43,368 nt of DNA from Acidobacteriaceae bacterium (GTDB taxonomy: Bacteria > Acidobacteriota > Terriglobia > Terriglobales > Acidobacteriaceae). The notes below the pieces were generated by a model. That model was not told the origin of the DNA. It did no database searches and saw only the letters and a program-made list of their open reading frames with translations. Of this stretch, positions 31,406-39,553 are shown in pieces. Position 1 is the stretch's first letter, and every line of letters starts with the position of its first letter. Location of the stretch: positions 28,317 to 71,684 of the forward strand of contig PLBE01000195.1 of NCBI GenBank assembly GCA_003134435.1, given 5' to 3'. Both the position numbers and the translations under genes were made by a program.

Positions 31406-31681
31406 TTATACGCCCAGCTTCTTCACTTCATCGTTGTAGTACTTGCGGTACAGAATGGACCATTCCTCCGAGCCTTCGATGATGGTTTTACGCTGGCTCT
31501 CGATCTTCTGACGGGCAGCCTGGTCGATGCGGGCTTCCTGCATAAAAAGTTCTTCCAGAATCTTCCGGACCTCGAGGCGGATGGTGTTGCGGTCTTCAAT
31601 GAATTCGACCTCATCCAGTTCGGCGACGGCATCGGTCACGGTGTGGGCGAGTTTGTTGACTTTATCGCGGCTCAATCGCAC
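31406..31681 (-). CDS. DUF507 family protein, copy 2
   Basis: This is a 91-residue, highly charged, mostly helical protein (MRLSRDKVNKLAHTVTDAVA, then KILEELFMQEARIDQAARQK and SEEWSILYRKYYNDEVKKLG). DUF507 proteins occur in acidobacteria, aquificales and deltaproteobacteria, usually as adjacent pairs, and have no known function. The start is GTG 31681; an ATG upstream is out of frame. It lies 27 bases after the first copy and is probably cotranscribed. The two copies share the same general pattern (short N-terminal basic stretch, DELxxEDRI or DEVEFIEDRN, and a C-terminal KK), so they are ancient duplicates and may form a heterodimer. Confidence 0.88.
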   Translation of the reverse strand: MRLSRDKVNKLAHTVTDAVAELDEVEFIEDRNTIRLEVRKILEELFMQEARIDQAARQKIESQRKTIIEGSEEWSILYRKYYNDEVKKLGV

Positions 31682-31708
31682 GGCAGGGGCGCCCTCATAC
31701 TTTCAACA

Positions 31709-31987
31709 TTAAAGAACAGCCTTGTATTTCTTTACCAGTTCCGTCTTTACCTTGCGGAACATTTCCTGGTAGTTGGCGCCGCTCTTCTGCATCTCTTCGG
31801 AATAAGCTTCGAGGATGACGCGCACTTCGTCGTTAATCCGGTCTTCAAGGGCTAGTTCATCGAGCAGCGCGGCATGCACTCTCTCGTTCAGAGCAGGCAT
31901 GGCCTTGGTCTCAATCAGACCGCTCGCCACCAGTTTTTTGGAAACTTCGCGGGCTAGATAGCCCACATATTCTTTGGAAAAGAGCAT
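31709..31987 (-). CDS. DUF507 family protein, copy 1
   Basis: This is a 92-residue helical protein (MLFSKEYVGYLAREVSKKLV, then ALLDELALEDRINDEVRVIL and NYQEMFRKVKTELVKKYKAV) of the DUF507 family, first of a tandem pair. There is no signal peptide or membrane segment, so it is cytoplasmic. ATG 31985-31987 is the start; no clear Shine-Dalgarno is seen. Its function is unknown. Confidence 0.88.
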   Translation of the reverse strand: MLFSKEYVGYLAREVSKKLVASGLIETKAMPALNERVHAALLDELALEDRINDEVRVILEAYSEEMQKSGANYQEMFRKVKTELVKKYKAVL

Positions 31988-32051
31988 GATGGAAACGCTG
32001 TTTTGTAAGCAGAAAGTTTAACACACGCGTGGCAGTGTCGGAACGGATCGA

Positions 32052-32080
32052 CCCCCGTGGTCCACCGCGCCCCCGTGGTC
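32052..32080. repeat. 11-base direct repeat
   Basis: CCCCCGTGGTC occurs at 32052-32062 and again at 32070-32080 in the gap before the DUF4010 gene. I see nothing else in the 245-base gap (31988-32232) that I can name. Confidence 0.4.
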
Positions 32081-32232
32081 AAAAGTCCTTGACTTCCTCG
32101 TCAGACGCCCAAAATTCGTCTCGGATCGAGGATAAACTCCCACCACCCTAGCTCTCCATTGGATTTCCCGCATCCCGCATTCACCGATTTGTGACAAAAT
32201 GCCAGCGGGCTTAACTTAGGAGACATCTTCGA

Positions 32233-33492
32233 TTGGAACTCTATCGCTGGTTGCCGCCGGAAGCGGTCAAGATCCTTTTGGTCCTGTTCCTGTCCTTTCT
32301 TATCGGACTCGAGCGCGAAGAGCACAAATCCGAAGGCAAGTACTTCGGCTTCGGAGGAGTGCGCACATTCCCGCTCATTGGCTTGATCGGCTACTCCATC
32401 GCGCTCTTGTCGGGCACGCAGCTCCTCCCCCTGACACTCGGCTTCCTCGTGGTTGGTGGCTTTCTCGCCCTGTCCTACTGGCACAAGCTCTCGACCGTCG
32501 AGGCTCCCGGCGTCACCTCCGAGATGTCGGGCCTTACCACTTACCTGGTTGGCGCGCTGGTTTATTACGAGCATTTCTGGATTGCCACCACCTTGTGCGT
32601 GGCCAGCCTATTGCTCCTGGAACTCAAAACCGCGCTGGAGAAACTCGCCACCCGCACCGCGCCCGGAGAGATCCTCACCGTCGCCAAGTTTCTTCTGCTC
32701 TCCGCTGTCATCCTGCCCATTCTGCCCAACCAGGCCTTTGGACCGTTTCACATCAATCCCTTTAAGACTTGGCTCGTCGTCGTCGCAGTCAGTACGATTT
32801 CCTACGGCAGTTACATTCTGCAAAAGGTTACCAGGCAGCAGGGTGGAGTCGTGCTCGCAGCTTTGCTCGGTGGAGCATACTCGTCGACCTTGACCACCGT
32901 CGTCATCTCCCGAAGAGCCGCTCATGAGGATCATCCCCATCTCTTCGCTGGCGGCATCCTCATCGCGTCGGGAGTGATGTATATCCGCCTCGCTGGCCTC
33001 CTCGCCCTTTTCAATCGTCAATTGATGTCTGTGCTGGCGTCTCCTTTCTTAATCCTCGCGGGCATGGCCATCGCGATCGGTTGGATTTGGTCGCGCCGTC
33101 CAGATGCCAACGTGGATGAGGTCAAGCGCCAGTATGAACCCAACAACCCCCTCGAACTCATGGCCGCATTTCTCTTTGCGCTTCTCTTCCTGGCCATGAT
33201 CGTCGCTACACAGTTGGCCGTCACTTACCTGGGAAGGGCGGGAGTCAACATCCTCGCCGCAGTCATGGGAGTCACCGACGTCGATCCTTTTATTATGGGT
33301 ATGACGCAGGCAGCCGGTTCGCTCACGCCTCTGAAGGTTGCGGCCGCGGCGGTCCTGATCGCGGCCGCCAGCAATAACCTCATGAAGGGAATTTACGCTT
33401 TCAGCCTGGCGGATCGAAAAACCGGCAGACAAGCCCTTTTCCTCTTAGCCGCTCTCGCCGCACTCGGCCTTGTTCCCTTGTTTTGGTTGTGA
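32233..33492 (+). CDS. MgtC/DUF4010 family membrane protein
   Basis: This is a 419-residue polytopic membrane protein with about 11-12 hydrophobic segments. The N-terminal third resembles MgtC/SapB (LFLSFLIGLEREEHKSEGKY, GGVRTFPLIGLIGYSIALL). The C-terminal two thirds read as DUF4010 (GGAYSSTLTTVVISRRAA, GVTDVDPFIMGMTQAAGSLT, AASNNLMKGIYAFSLADRKT). The family is suspected to handle divalent cations, but no substrate is proven. I find no ATG near the conserved start, so TTG 32233 is used; AGGAG lies ten bases before it. It is a single gene with no obvious partner. Confidence 0.88.
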   Translation: MELYRWLPPEAVKILLVLFLSFLIGLEREEHKSEGKYFGFGGVRTFPLIGLIGYSIALLSGTQLLPLTLGFLVVGGFLALSYWHKLSTVEAPGVTSEMSGLTTYLVGALVYYEHFWIATTLCVASLLLLELKTALEKLATRTAPGEILTVAKFLLLSAVILPILPNQAFGPFHINPFKTWLVVVAVSTISYGSYILQKVTRQQGGVVLAALLGGAYSSTLTTVVISRRAAHEDHPHLFAGGILIASGVMYIRLAGLLALFNRQLMSVLASPFLILAGMAIAIGWIWSRRPDANVDEVKRQYEPNNPLELMAAFLFALLFLAMIVATQLAVTYLGRAGVNILAAVMGVTDVDPFIMGMTQAAGSLTPLKVAAAAVLIAAASNNLMKGIYAFSLADRKTGRQALFLLAALAALGLVPLFWL

Positions 33493-33579
33493 CTACTTGC
33501 CACCACAGGCGGCGCTCCTCGCCCCGCCCTCTGCCGCAATAAGCCAAGCCGCAACCACCGCGAACTGTCAACCTCACAG

Positions 33580-33605
33580 CACGCTGTGATCTACATCACA
33601 GCGTG
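33580..33605. promoter_or_regulatory. CRP/FNR-type palindrome upstream of the aroF-propeller operon
   Basis: CACGCTGTGAT and ATCACAGCGTG form a perfect 11+11 inverted repeat around CTAC. The core TGTGA-TCTACA-TCACA differs by one base from the ideal E. coli CRP site. It lies 77 bases before the aroF ATG. As RNA it would also form a strong hairpin. Confidence 0.75.
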
Positions 33606-33681
33606 AAGTTATTTGTGAACTTAGTACTTTCCTAGTAATGAATCCTCCTTCCCATCTCCGTAGAATTGCGCGTTGCCACTT

Positions 33682-34566
33682 ATGAATCCTAAATGGAATG
33701 GCCAGTTCTCCTGCTTCGACCTCGTCGCCAAAACCGATGAGCACGTGCGCAGTATCGTTTGCGCCGGCGATGTTGAGATCGGTGGGCACGATTTTGTCGT
33801 GATGGCCGGACCATGCGCCGTCGAATCCGAACGGCAACTATTGCAGACTGCGGAAGCCGTGGCCGCGGCGGGCGCCCGCATCCTCCGCGGCGGCGCCTAT
33901 AAGCCACGCTCTTCGCCCTATGCCTTTCAGGGCCTGGGCGTCGAAGGCCTGAAGATCCTGCGCAAAGCGCGGGAAGAAACCGGGCTCGCCATCGTCACCG
34001 AAGTGATGAGCGAGCAGGACGTCGACCTGATCGCGGAGTATGCCGACATGATGCAGGTGGGCACCCGCAGCATGGAGAACTACGCCCTGCTGGAAAAACT
34101 TGGCGGCTGTGGTCGACCAGTATTGCTCAAGCGGGGCATGACGGCCACGCTCGAAGAGTTGCTGCGCTCCGCCCAAGTCATCGCTATGAACGGCAATCCG
34201 CACATCGTTCTCTGCGAGCGCGGCATCCGCACCTTTGAGACCGCGACCCGCAATACGTTAGACATCGCCGCCGTCCCGGTCCTGAAAACGGTTTCTCACC
34301 TGCCTGTCATCGTCGATCCCAGTCACGCTGCCGGAGTCCGCAGCCTGGTCCCTGTCCTGGCGCGGGCCGCAGCGGTCGTTGGCGCCGACGGCCTGCTGGT
34401 CGAAGTCCATCCCTCGCCCGATCAGGCCATGAGCGACGGCGCGCAGTCGCTTACTTTTGGCGGCTTCAGCGAGATGATGGACGATCTCCAGCCCTATCTC
34501 GCCATTCGCGCTGCCGGCCAGCCACGATTCGGTCCGCGCCTGGTCGCGGTCGGAGGACCAGGCTAG
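33682..34566 (+). CDS. aroF: 3-deoxy-7-phosphoheptulonate (DAHP) synthase, short type I-beta
   Basis: This is a 294-residue enzyme for the first step of the shikimate pathway, condensing phosphoenolpyruvate and erythrose 4-phosphate. The barrel motifs are clear: [12 protein letters not shown] (metal-binding Cys45), [47 protein letters not shown], and [12 protein letters not shown] near the end. Only about 35 residues precede the barrel. It therefore lacks the ferredoxin-like domain of Thermotoga DAHP synthase and the chorismate-mutase domain of Bacillus, so it is probably not feedback-inhibited in the same way. The open frame starts at TTG 33673; ATG 33682 is preferred. Its stop shares one base with the next gene's GTG, which is unexpected because that gene encodes an exported heme protein. 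Confidence 0.95.
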   Translation: MNPKWNGQFSCFDLVAKTDEHVRSIVCAGDVEIGGHDFVVMAGPCAVESERQLLQTAEAVAAAGARILRGGAYKPRSSPYAFQGLGVEGLKILRKAREETGLAIVTEVMSEQDVDLIAEYADMMQVGTRSMENYALLEKLGGCGRPVLLKRGMTATLEELLRSAQVIAMNGNPHIVLCERGIRTFETATRNTLDIAAVPVLKTVSHLPVIVDPSHAAGVRSLVPVLARAAAVVGADGLLVEVHPSPDQAMSDGAQSLTFGGFSEMMDDLQPYLAIRAAGQPRFGPRLVAVGGPG

Positions 34567-35951
34567 TGCGAGCGCCATCCCTAATGATAATGATCATGAT
34601 CGGGTGCTTCGTCCTGGTAGCGCTTGCTCCCGTGCAATCCGGTTTCGCACAGCCTACTCCCTCGGAACCTCCGGCATTTCTATTCACCGCTGCGAAACAC
34701 TACCAGGCGCTGGCATGGATGCATGGCGCCGATCGATTCAGTTCCGACGCCATCATATTCCTTCAAGACGCGAACGGCCGCCATCCGCTCGTCCCGGGCT
34801 TTGCCGCTTCTGCCGATCCTGATGTTTCATTCGACGGCAAGAAAGTCCTCTTCGCCGGCAAGCGCAAGCCTCAGGACCATTGGCAGATATGGGAAGTTGA
34901 ATTAGATGGCGGCGCGGTTCGGCGAGTAACTTCGTGCTCGGATAACTGTGTTCGTCCTTTCTACCTGCCTGGCGACCGCGTCGTATACGCGAAGAAGGCA
35001 GGCGCACGCTTTGTCCTTGAGGCCGCAGCCACCAACCTGACGCCAGGCGATCCACACCACTTGACCGTCCAATTGACTTACGGTCCGGCTAGCTTTCTGC
35101 CAACCGATGTGTTGCGCGACGGCCGCATCTTGTTTGCCGCAACTTATCCCTTCGGAAGCAATGGCACACCCGAGCTCTATACCGTTTATTCCGATGGCAG
35201 CGGAGTCGAATCCTATCGTTGCGATCATGGCCGGGCACGCCACTCCGGCAAGCAACTTGCCTCGGGAGACATCGTCTTCACATCTCAGCAAGGCCTGGCG
35301 CGGTTTACCTCTGCCCGAGCGGAAGAAGTTCGCATCGTGGCCCCAACTGGAGAATACGCCGGAGACATCGCCGAAACCCCGTACGGCGACTGGCTGGTCG
35401 TCTGGAGCGATGGGAAGTCTCCATTTCAATTGCGCTGGTGGAAACCCGGCACCGATCTCTCGCGGCCAGCCGCGGCCGACTCACTCGCCAACCTGCTCCA
35501 GCCGGCGCTGGTCGCCGAACGGGCGATTCCAAATCGGCATCCTTCCGGCTTGCATGACTGGCCGAACGCCAACCTTCTATGCTTGAATGCTTACACCTCA
35601 CAATACAAGTTCGTCGCCGGATCGATTCACTCCGTTCGAGTCTACACGCGGGATAACTCCGGAATAGTAAAGCTGCTGGGGTCCGCCCCGGTGGAACGCG
35701 ACGGATCGTTCTTCGTTCAACTCCCGACCGAACATCCATTGCAAATTGAGTTGCTCGATGCTTCCGGCACAACCCTGAAGCGGCAAGCGGGATGGTTCTG
35801 GATGCGACGTGGCGAACAACGGGCTTGCGTGGGATGCCATGCCGGACCGGAAACAGCTCCCGAGAACGCCGTGCCCTTGATTCTGCTCAAGTCTACGACT
35901 CCTGCTGATTTGACAGGCGCGGCCCCGCATACTCCGTCAGGAGGCCAGTAA
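34566..35951 (+). CDS. exported one-heme protein with TolB-like propeller, resembling hydrazine synthase alpha
   Basis: This 461-residue protein has a signal peptide (hydrophobic LMIMIMIGCFVLVALAP, cleavage near GFA). A PD40/TolB-type beta-propeller follows, with repeats such as PDVSFDGKKVLFAGKRKPQD. After it comes a region ending GWFWMRRGEQRACVGCHAGP, in which CVGCH (421-425) should bind a covalent heme c. A propeller followed by this type of single-CxxCH segment recalls the middle and C-terminal parts of hydrazine synthase alpha and related proteins of unknown function in non-anammox bacteria. I do not claim hydrazine synthesis. The start is GTG 34566 in TAGTG, overlapping the aroF stop. 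The next gene begins two bases after its stop, so it is clearly part of the run. Confidence 0.78.
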   Translation: MRAPSLMIMIMIGCFVLVALAPVQSGFAQPTPSEPPAFLFTAAKHYQALAWMHGADRFSSDAIIFLQDANGRHPLVPGFAASADPDVSFDGKKVLFAGKRKPQDHWQIWEVELDGGAVRRVTSCSDNCVRPFYLPGDRVVYAKKAGARFVLEAAATNLTPGDPHHLTVQLTYGPASFLPTDVLRDGRILFAATYPFGSNGTPELYTVYSDGSGVESYRCDHGRARHSGKQLASGDIVFTSQQGLARFTSARAEEVRIVAPTGEYAGDIAETPYGDWLVVWSDGKSPFQLRWWKPGTDLSRPAAADSLANLLQPALVAERAIPNRHPSGLHDWPNANLLCLNAYTSQYKFVAGSIHSVRVYTRDNSGIVKLLGSAPVERDGSFFVQLPTEHPLQIELLDASGTTLKRQAGWFWMRRGEQRACVGCHAGPETAPENAVPLILLKSTTPADLTGAAPHTPSGGQ

Positions 35952-35953
35952 CA

Positions 35954-37618
35954 ATGGCGAAGTCGTGGACGCAGAGTCTTTCATATCTTTTCTTCTTATT
36001 GTTACTAACTTGCTTCTCGCAAGCGCAATCGCCAGCGGCGAACTTACCGGGCCCGATTCGGTTCGATGACGTGACCGCTAAGTCGGGCATTCAATTTACA
36101 CACAGCTTCGGCGCCCAGCAACTTGGCTCGCTCCTCGAAAGCACCGGCGCAGGCTGTGTCTGGTTCGACTACAACAACGACGGACTGCCCGACCTCTACG
36201 TCGTCAGCGGCAAGCCGCTCGACGAGGGAATGCATCCCTATCCGCTGAAGCAGCCCCCGGCGGTCGCGCCCCACAACCATCTCTACCGAAATGACGGCGA
36301 TGGCACGTTCACCGATGTCACCGATCAAGCTGGCGTTGCCGCCAACCTTTACGGCATGGCCGCGATTGCCGCCGATTTCGACAACGATGGCTTCGTCGAT
36401 CTCTTCGTGACCGGATACGGCCGCGCAATTCTCTACCGGAACAAAGGTGATGGCACCTTCGAAGATGTGACTGCGAAAGCCGGCATCAAGGTTGATGGTT
36501 GGTCGATCGGCGCTGCGTGGCTCGACTATGATCGCGACGGTTGCGTCGACTTATTCGTCGGCCGCTACGTCAAGTTTGACCCCAGGTATCGGAACTACTA
36601 CCCGGCCGACAACTATCCTGGACCGCTCGACTATGCCGGCGACACCAACCGATTATTTCATAATAACTGCAATGGAACATTTACCGACGTGACCGACAAG
36701 TCGGGAATTGGCGCCTACAAAGGCCGGACCATGGGCGTCACGGCTGCCGATTTTGACGGCGACGGCTATCCCGATATCTATGTCGCGAACGACAAGACGG
36801 AGAACTTTCTCTTCCATAACAAACACGATGGCACCTTTGAAGAGATCGCTGCCGATCTTGGCGTGGCGTATGGCCAGAACGGAGAGAACACTTCCGCGAT
36901 GGGTCCGGTGTTTGCCGACATCGACGGCGATGGCCGTGTGGATCTTTGGGTAACGGATTCGAAGTACAACCGCCTGATGCGGAACACGTCCACCGCCGGC
37001 GGTCAAATGGCGTTCGAAGACATCGGGCCCAGTTCTGGAATCTCTCAAGCCACCGCGCAGTACACCAGTTGGGGTACGGGCGTTTACGACTTCGATAACG
37101 ACGGCTGGCTCGACATTCTCATCTTCCACGGCGGATTGATTCACCTCGTTCCACAGGAGCAGTCGTTGTTTCGCGGCCTCGGAAACGGCAGATTCGCCGA
37201 TGTTTCGCGGGACGCAGGTCCGGCGCTCGACGTGAAGACCGTCTCCCGCGGCGCCTGTTTCGCCGACTACGACAACGATGGCAAGATCGATGCCTTCGTA
37301 GTGAATTTGGGCGCGCCCGCCACCCTGCTCCACAACGTTACCCAAAACAGCAATCACTGGCTCACTGTGAAGTTGAAAGGCAAGAAAAGCAATCGCGATG
37401 GCATCGGGGCCCACCTCGAATTACTTACCGGCGGACGAAAGCAGATCGCTGAGCGCATCGCGGGATCGGGATATCTTTCGCAGGACGACGGCCGCGTTCA
37501 TTTCGGCATGGGCAGCGCAACCAAAGCCGACAGGCTCACCATTCACTGGCCCAGCGGACAAGACCAAGTCTTGGAACATCTGGCCGTCGATCGCGTGCTG
37601 ACAGTGGAGGAACCATAA
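35954..37618 (+). CDS. exported FG-GAP repeat protein with ASPIC/UnbV domain (CRTAC1-like)
   Basis: This 554-residue protein has a signal peptide (LSYLFFLLLLTCFSQA). Seven calcium-binding-type motifs follow: DYNNDGLPD, DFDNDGFVD, DYDRDGCVD, DFDGDGYPD, DIDGDGRVD, DFDNDGWLD and DYDNDGKID. They imply a seven-bladed integrin-like beta-propeller. The C-terminal about 90 residues match the ASPIC/UnbV domain (NRDGIGAHLELLTGGRKQIA, ERIAGSGYLSQDD, LTIHWPSGQDQVLEHL). Such proteins are common in acidobacteria and planctomycetes, are extracytoplasmic, and have no established reaction. It starts two bases after the heme protein and its TAA abuts the ATG of the next gene, so the order is fixed in one transcript. 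Confidence 0.92.
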   Translation: MAKSWTQSLSYLFFLLLLTCFSQAQSPAANLPGPIRFDDVTAKSGIQFTHSFGAQQLGSLLESTGAGCVWFDYNNDGLPDLYVVSGKPLDEGMHPYPLKQPPAVAPHNHLYRNDGDGTFTDVTDQAGVAANLYGMAAIAADFDNDGFVDLFVTGYGRAILYRNKGDGTFEDVTAKAGIKVDGWSIGAAWLDYDRDGCVDLFVGRYVKFDPRYRNYYPADNYPGPLDYAGDTNRLFHNNCNGTFTDVTDKSGIGAYKGRTMGVTAADFDGDGYPDIYVANDKTENFLFHNKHDGTFEEIAADLGVAYGQNGENTSAMGPVFADIDGDGRVDLWVTDSKYNRLMRNTSTAGGQMAFEDIGPSSGISQATAQYTSWGTGVYDFDNDGWLDILIFHGGLIHLVPQEQSLFRGLGNGRFADVSRDAGPALDVKTVSRGACFADYDNDGKIDAFVVNLGAPATLLHNVTQNSNHWLTVKLKGKKSNRDGIGAHLELLTGGRKQIAERIAGSGYLSQDDGRVHFGMGSATKADRLTIHWPSGQDQVLEHLAVDRVLTVEEP

Positions 37619-39553
37619 ATGCGGCTGGACACTTCATGGCGCAACGGAGCTAAATTGCTCGCGCTCATGCGTCCCTCGTTGGCACTAACGAGCCTTATAA
37701 CTATCGCCCTGACGCTAACGCCGATATTACTCGTTCCCGCCTCCACTACTGCGGCACCGGGGCCTGGCTCTAGTAATGAAACCAGAGAGCGGTATCTATC
37801 TCCCATCGAGATGTCGCTTTCGCCGGATGGCCGTCAGATCTATGTCGTTTGCCAGGGGAGCGATGAATTGCGGGTTGTGGATATCGAATCCGGCAAGGTC
37901 TTGACTGCCGTTTCCGTAGGACGCGCGCCACGCGGCATCACGCTCTCACCCGATGGCGCTCAAATCTATGTCACCAATTCCACGGATGACACCGTCTCCG
38001 TGATCGACGCCGCCGCGTTGAGAGTAACGCGCACTCTACCCACTGGATTCGAGCCCGCCGGCATCGTATCTGACAAGTTGGGTAAGACTCTTTACGTTGC
38101 CAACCGCCTTAGTGGCGACATTTCCGTGATTGACTTGACTACGGGACAGGAAGCGAAGCGCCTGCTGGCTGGCCGCGGAGCAAGCTATTTGGAACGATCC
38201 CCGGATGGCAAGTTCATTTATGGCACACACATCTACCCTAACCCCGGAGCATTTCGCACTTCACCGAACTCGGAGATAACCGTCATCGACACTGCGCGCC
38301 AAACCGTCGTCGAACGTAAGTCGCTGCACAACGTGGCCGGTGTATTTCACCTCGCCCTGTCGGCGGACGGCAAGTTAGGAGTGGTAACCCAACTTCGCCC
38401 CAAGAATCTCGTTCCGCTGGCTCACGTTGAACACGGCTGGGCGTTCGGCAATTCCCTTAGTCTGTTCGGCGAGGACGTAGGTGGAACCGTTCAGGTTCCG
38501 CTTGATGAACTCGACCGCTATTACTCGCTCCCCTGGGGCGTCGTTATCTCGCCCGATAAGTCAAGGATGTTTGTAACCACTGCCGCATCCGAGAGCGTCA
38601 CCGTCATCGATGTTTCCAGGCTGCTCGACTTCACACGTTCCCGGCGCGAGCCCTTCGTCAACGACCTCTCGGCTTCGGCTAACTATGTTGTGGCCAGAAT
38701 TCCAGTGGGTCACAATCCCCGCGGAGTGTTGCTGTCAAAGGATGCTGCGCGTCTCTACGTGGCCAACCGCCTCGACGATAATATCACCGTCATCGACACC
38801 AGAACTAACCAGGTCGTCCGCACTATCGACCTTGATGGCCCCAGGACAATCAATCCAATCCGGCGAGGCGAGCGCATTTTCTTCACCGCCGACTACGCCT
38901 TCCAGGGCCAGTTTGGCTGCTCCAATTGCCATCTCGACGCGACCATTGACGGCCTGCAATGGGATCTCGAACCCGATGGCTTCGGCAAGGACATCGTTGA
39001 CAATCGCTCGCTCGAAGATCTGGCCGGCACCGAACCCTTCAAGTGGAATGGCGGCAATCCCGACATGCCCACCGAATGTGGCCCGCGTACGGAGAAATAT
39101 TTCTTCCGCTCGCAGAGTTTCGGCGAACGGGAACTTACCGACCTGGTGACTTTTGTTTACTCGCTGCCTTACCGCCCAAATCGCTACCGCTCGCCGAATG
39201 GCGAACTGACCCCGGCGCAAGAGCGCGGTAAGGCTATTTTTGAGCGAACCAAATATAAGAATGGCAATCCGATCCCCGAAAGGAACCAGTGCGCCTACTG
39301 TCACAGCGGGCCTAAGTTCACTAACAACCGGCAGGTCGATGTTGGCACGGGCAAGTCCACCGATCGTTCGCCTTTGATTGATGTGCCGCAACTTCGCAAT
39401 ATCGCGTATTCCGCTCCCTATTTGCACGACGGCTCGGCGCGCTCTCTCGAAGAAATCTGGACTGTGTTCAACCCAAAAGACCTGCACGGCGTGAGTAACG
39501 ATCTCCGGAAAGAAGAACTGAACGATCTCGTGGAATACCTGAAAACATTATGA
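37619..39553 (+). CDS. YVTN beta-propeller fused to a diheme cytochrome c peroxidase/MauG-like domain
   Basis: This is a 644-residue exported protein. A signal-type hydrophobic segment (about 20-45) precedes six or seven YVTN-type repeats (GRQIYVVCQGSDELRVVDIE, AQIYVTNSTDDTVSVID, KTLYVANRLSGDISVIDL, ARLYVANRLDDNITVIDT). From about residue 425 a MauG/CCP-type domain has two heme c motifs, CSNCH (434-438) and CAYCH (558-562), 124 residues apart. It then has the family's APYLHDGSARSLEEIW near the end. MauG-family enzymes oxidise protein side chains or reduce peroxide; the propeller presumably binds the partner protein. The ATG directly follows the preceding TAA and its stop overlaps the next ATG (ATGA). 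Confidence 0.9.
   Translation: MRLDTSWRNGAKLLALMRPSLALTSLITIALTLTPILLVPASTTAAPGPGSSNETRERYLSPIEMSLSPDGRQIYVVCQGSDELRVVDIESGKVLTAVSVGRAPRGITLSPDGAQIYVTNSTDDTVSVIDAAALRVTRTLPTGFEPAGIVSDKLGKTLYVANRLSGDISVIDLTTGQEAKRLLAGRGASYLERSPDGKFIYGTHIYPNPGAFRTSPNSEITVIDTARQTVVERKSLHNVAGVFHLALSADGKLGVVTQLRPKNLVPLAHVEHGWAFGNSLSLFGEDVGGTVQVPLDELDRYYSLPWGVVISPDKSRMFVTTAASESVTVIDVSRLLDFTRSRREPFVNDLSASANYVVARIPVGHNPRGVLLSKDAARLYVANRLDDNITVIDTRTNQVVRTIDLDGPRTINPIRRGERIFFTADYAFQGQFGCSNCHLDATIDGLQWDLEPDGFGKDIVDNRSLEDLAGTEPFKWNGGNPDMPTECGPRTEKYFFRSQSFGERELTDLVTFVYSLPYRPNRYRSPNGELTPAQERGKAIFERTKYKNGNPIPERNQCAYCHSGPKFTNNRQVDVGTGKSTDRSPLIDVPQLRNIAYSAPYLHDGSARSLEEIWTVFNPKDLHGVSNDLRKEELNDLVEYLKTL

Noticed and set aside
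34566-35951. True hydrazine synthase
   Set aside because: Only one heme and no beta or gamma subunit genes; the resemblance is limited to part of the alpha subunit.
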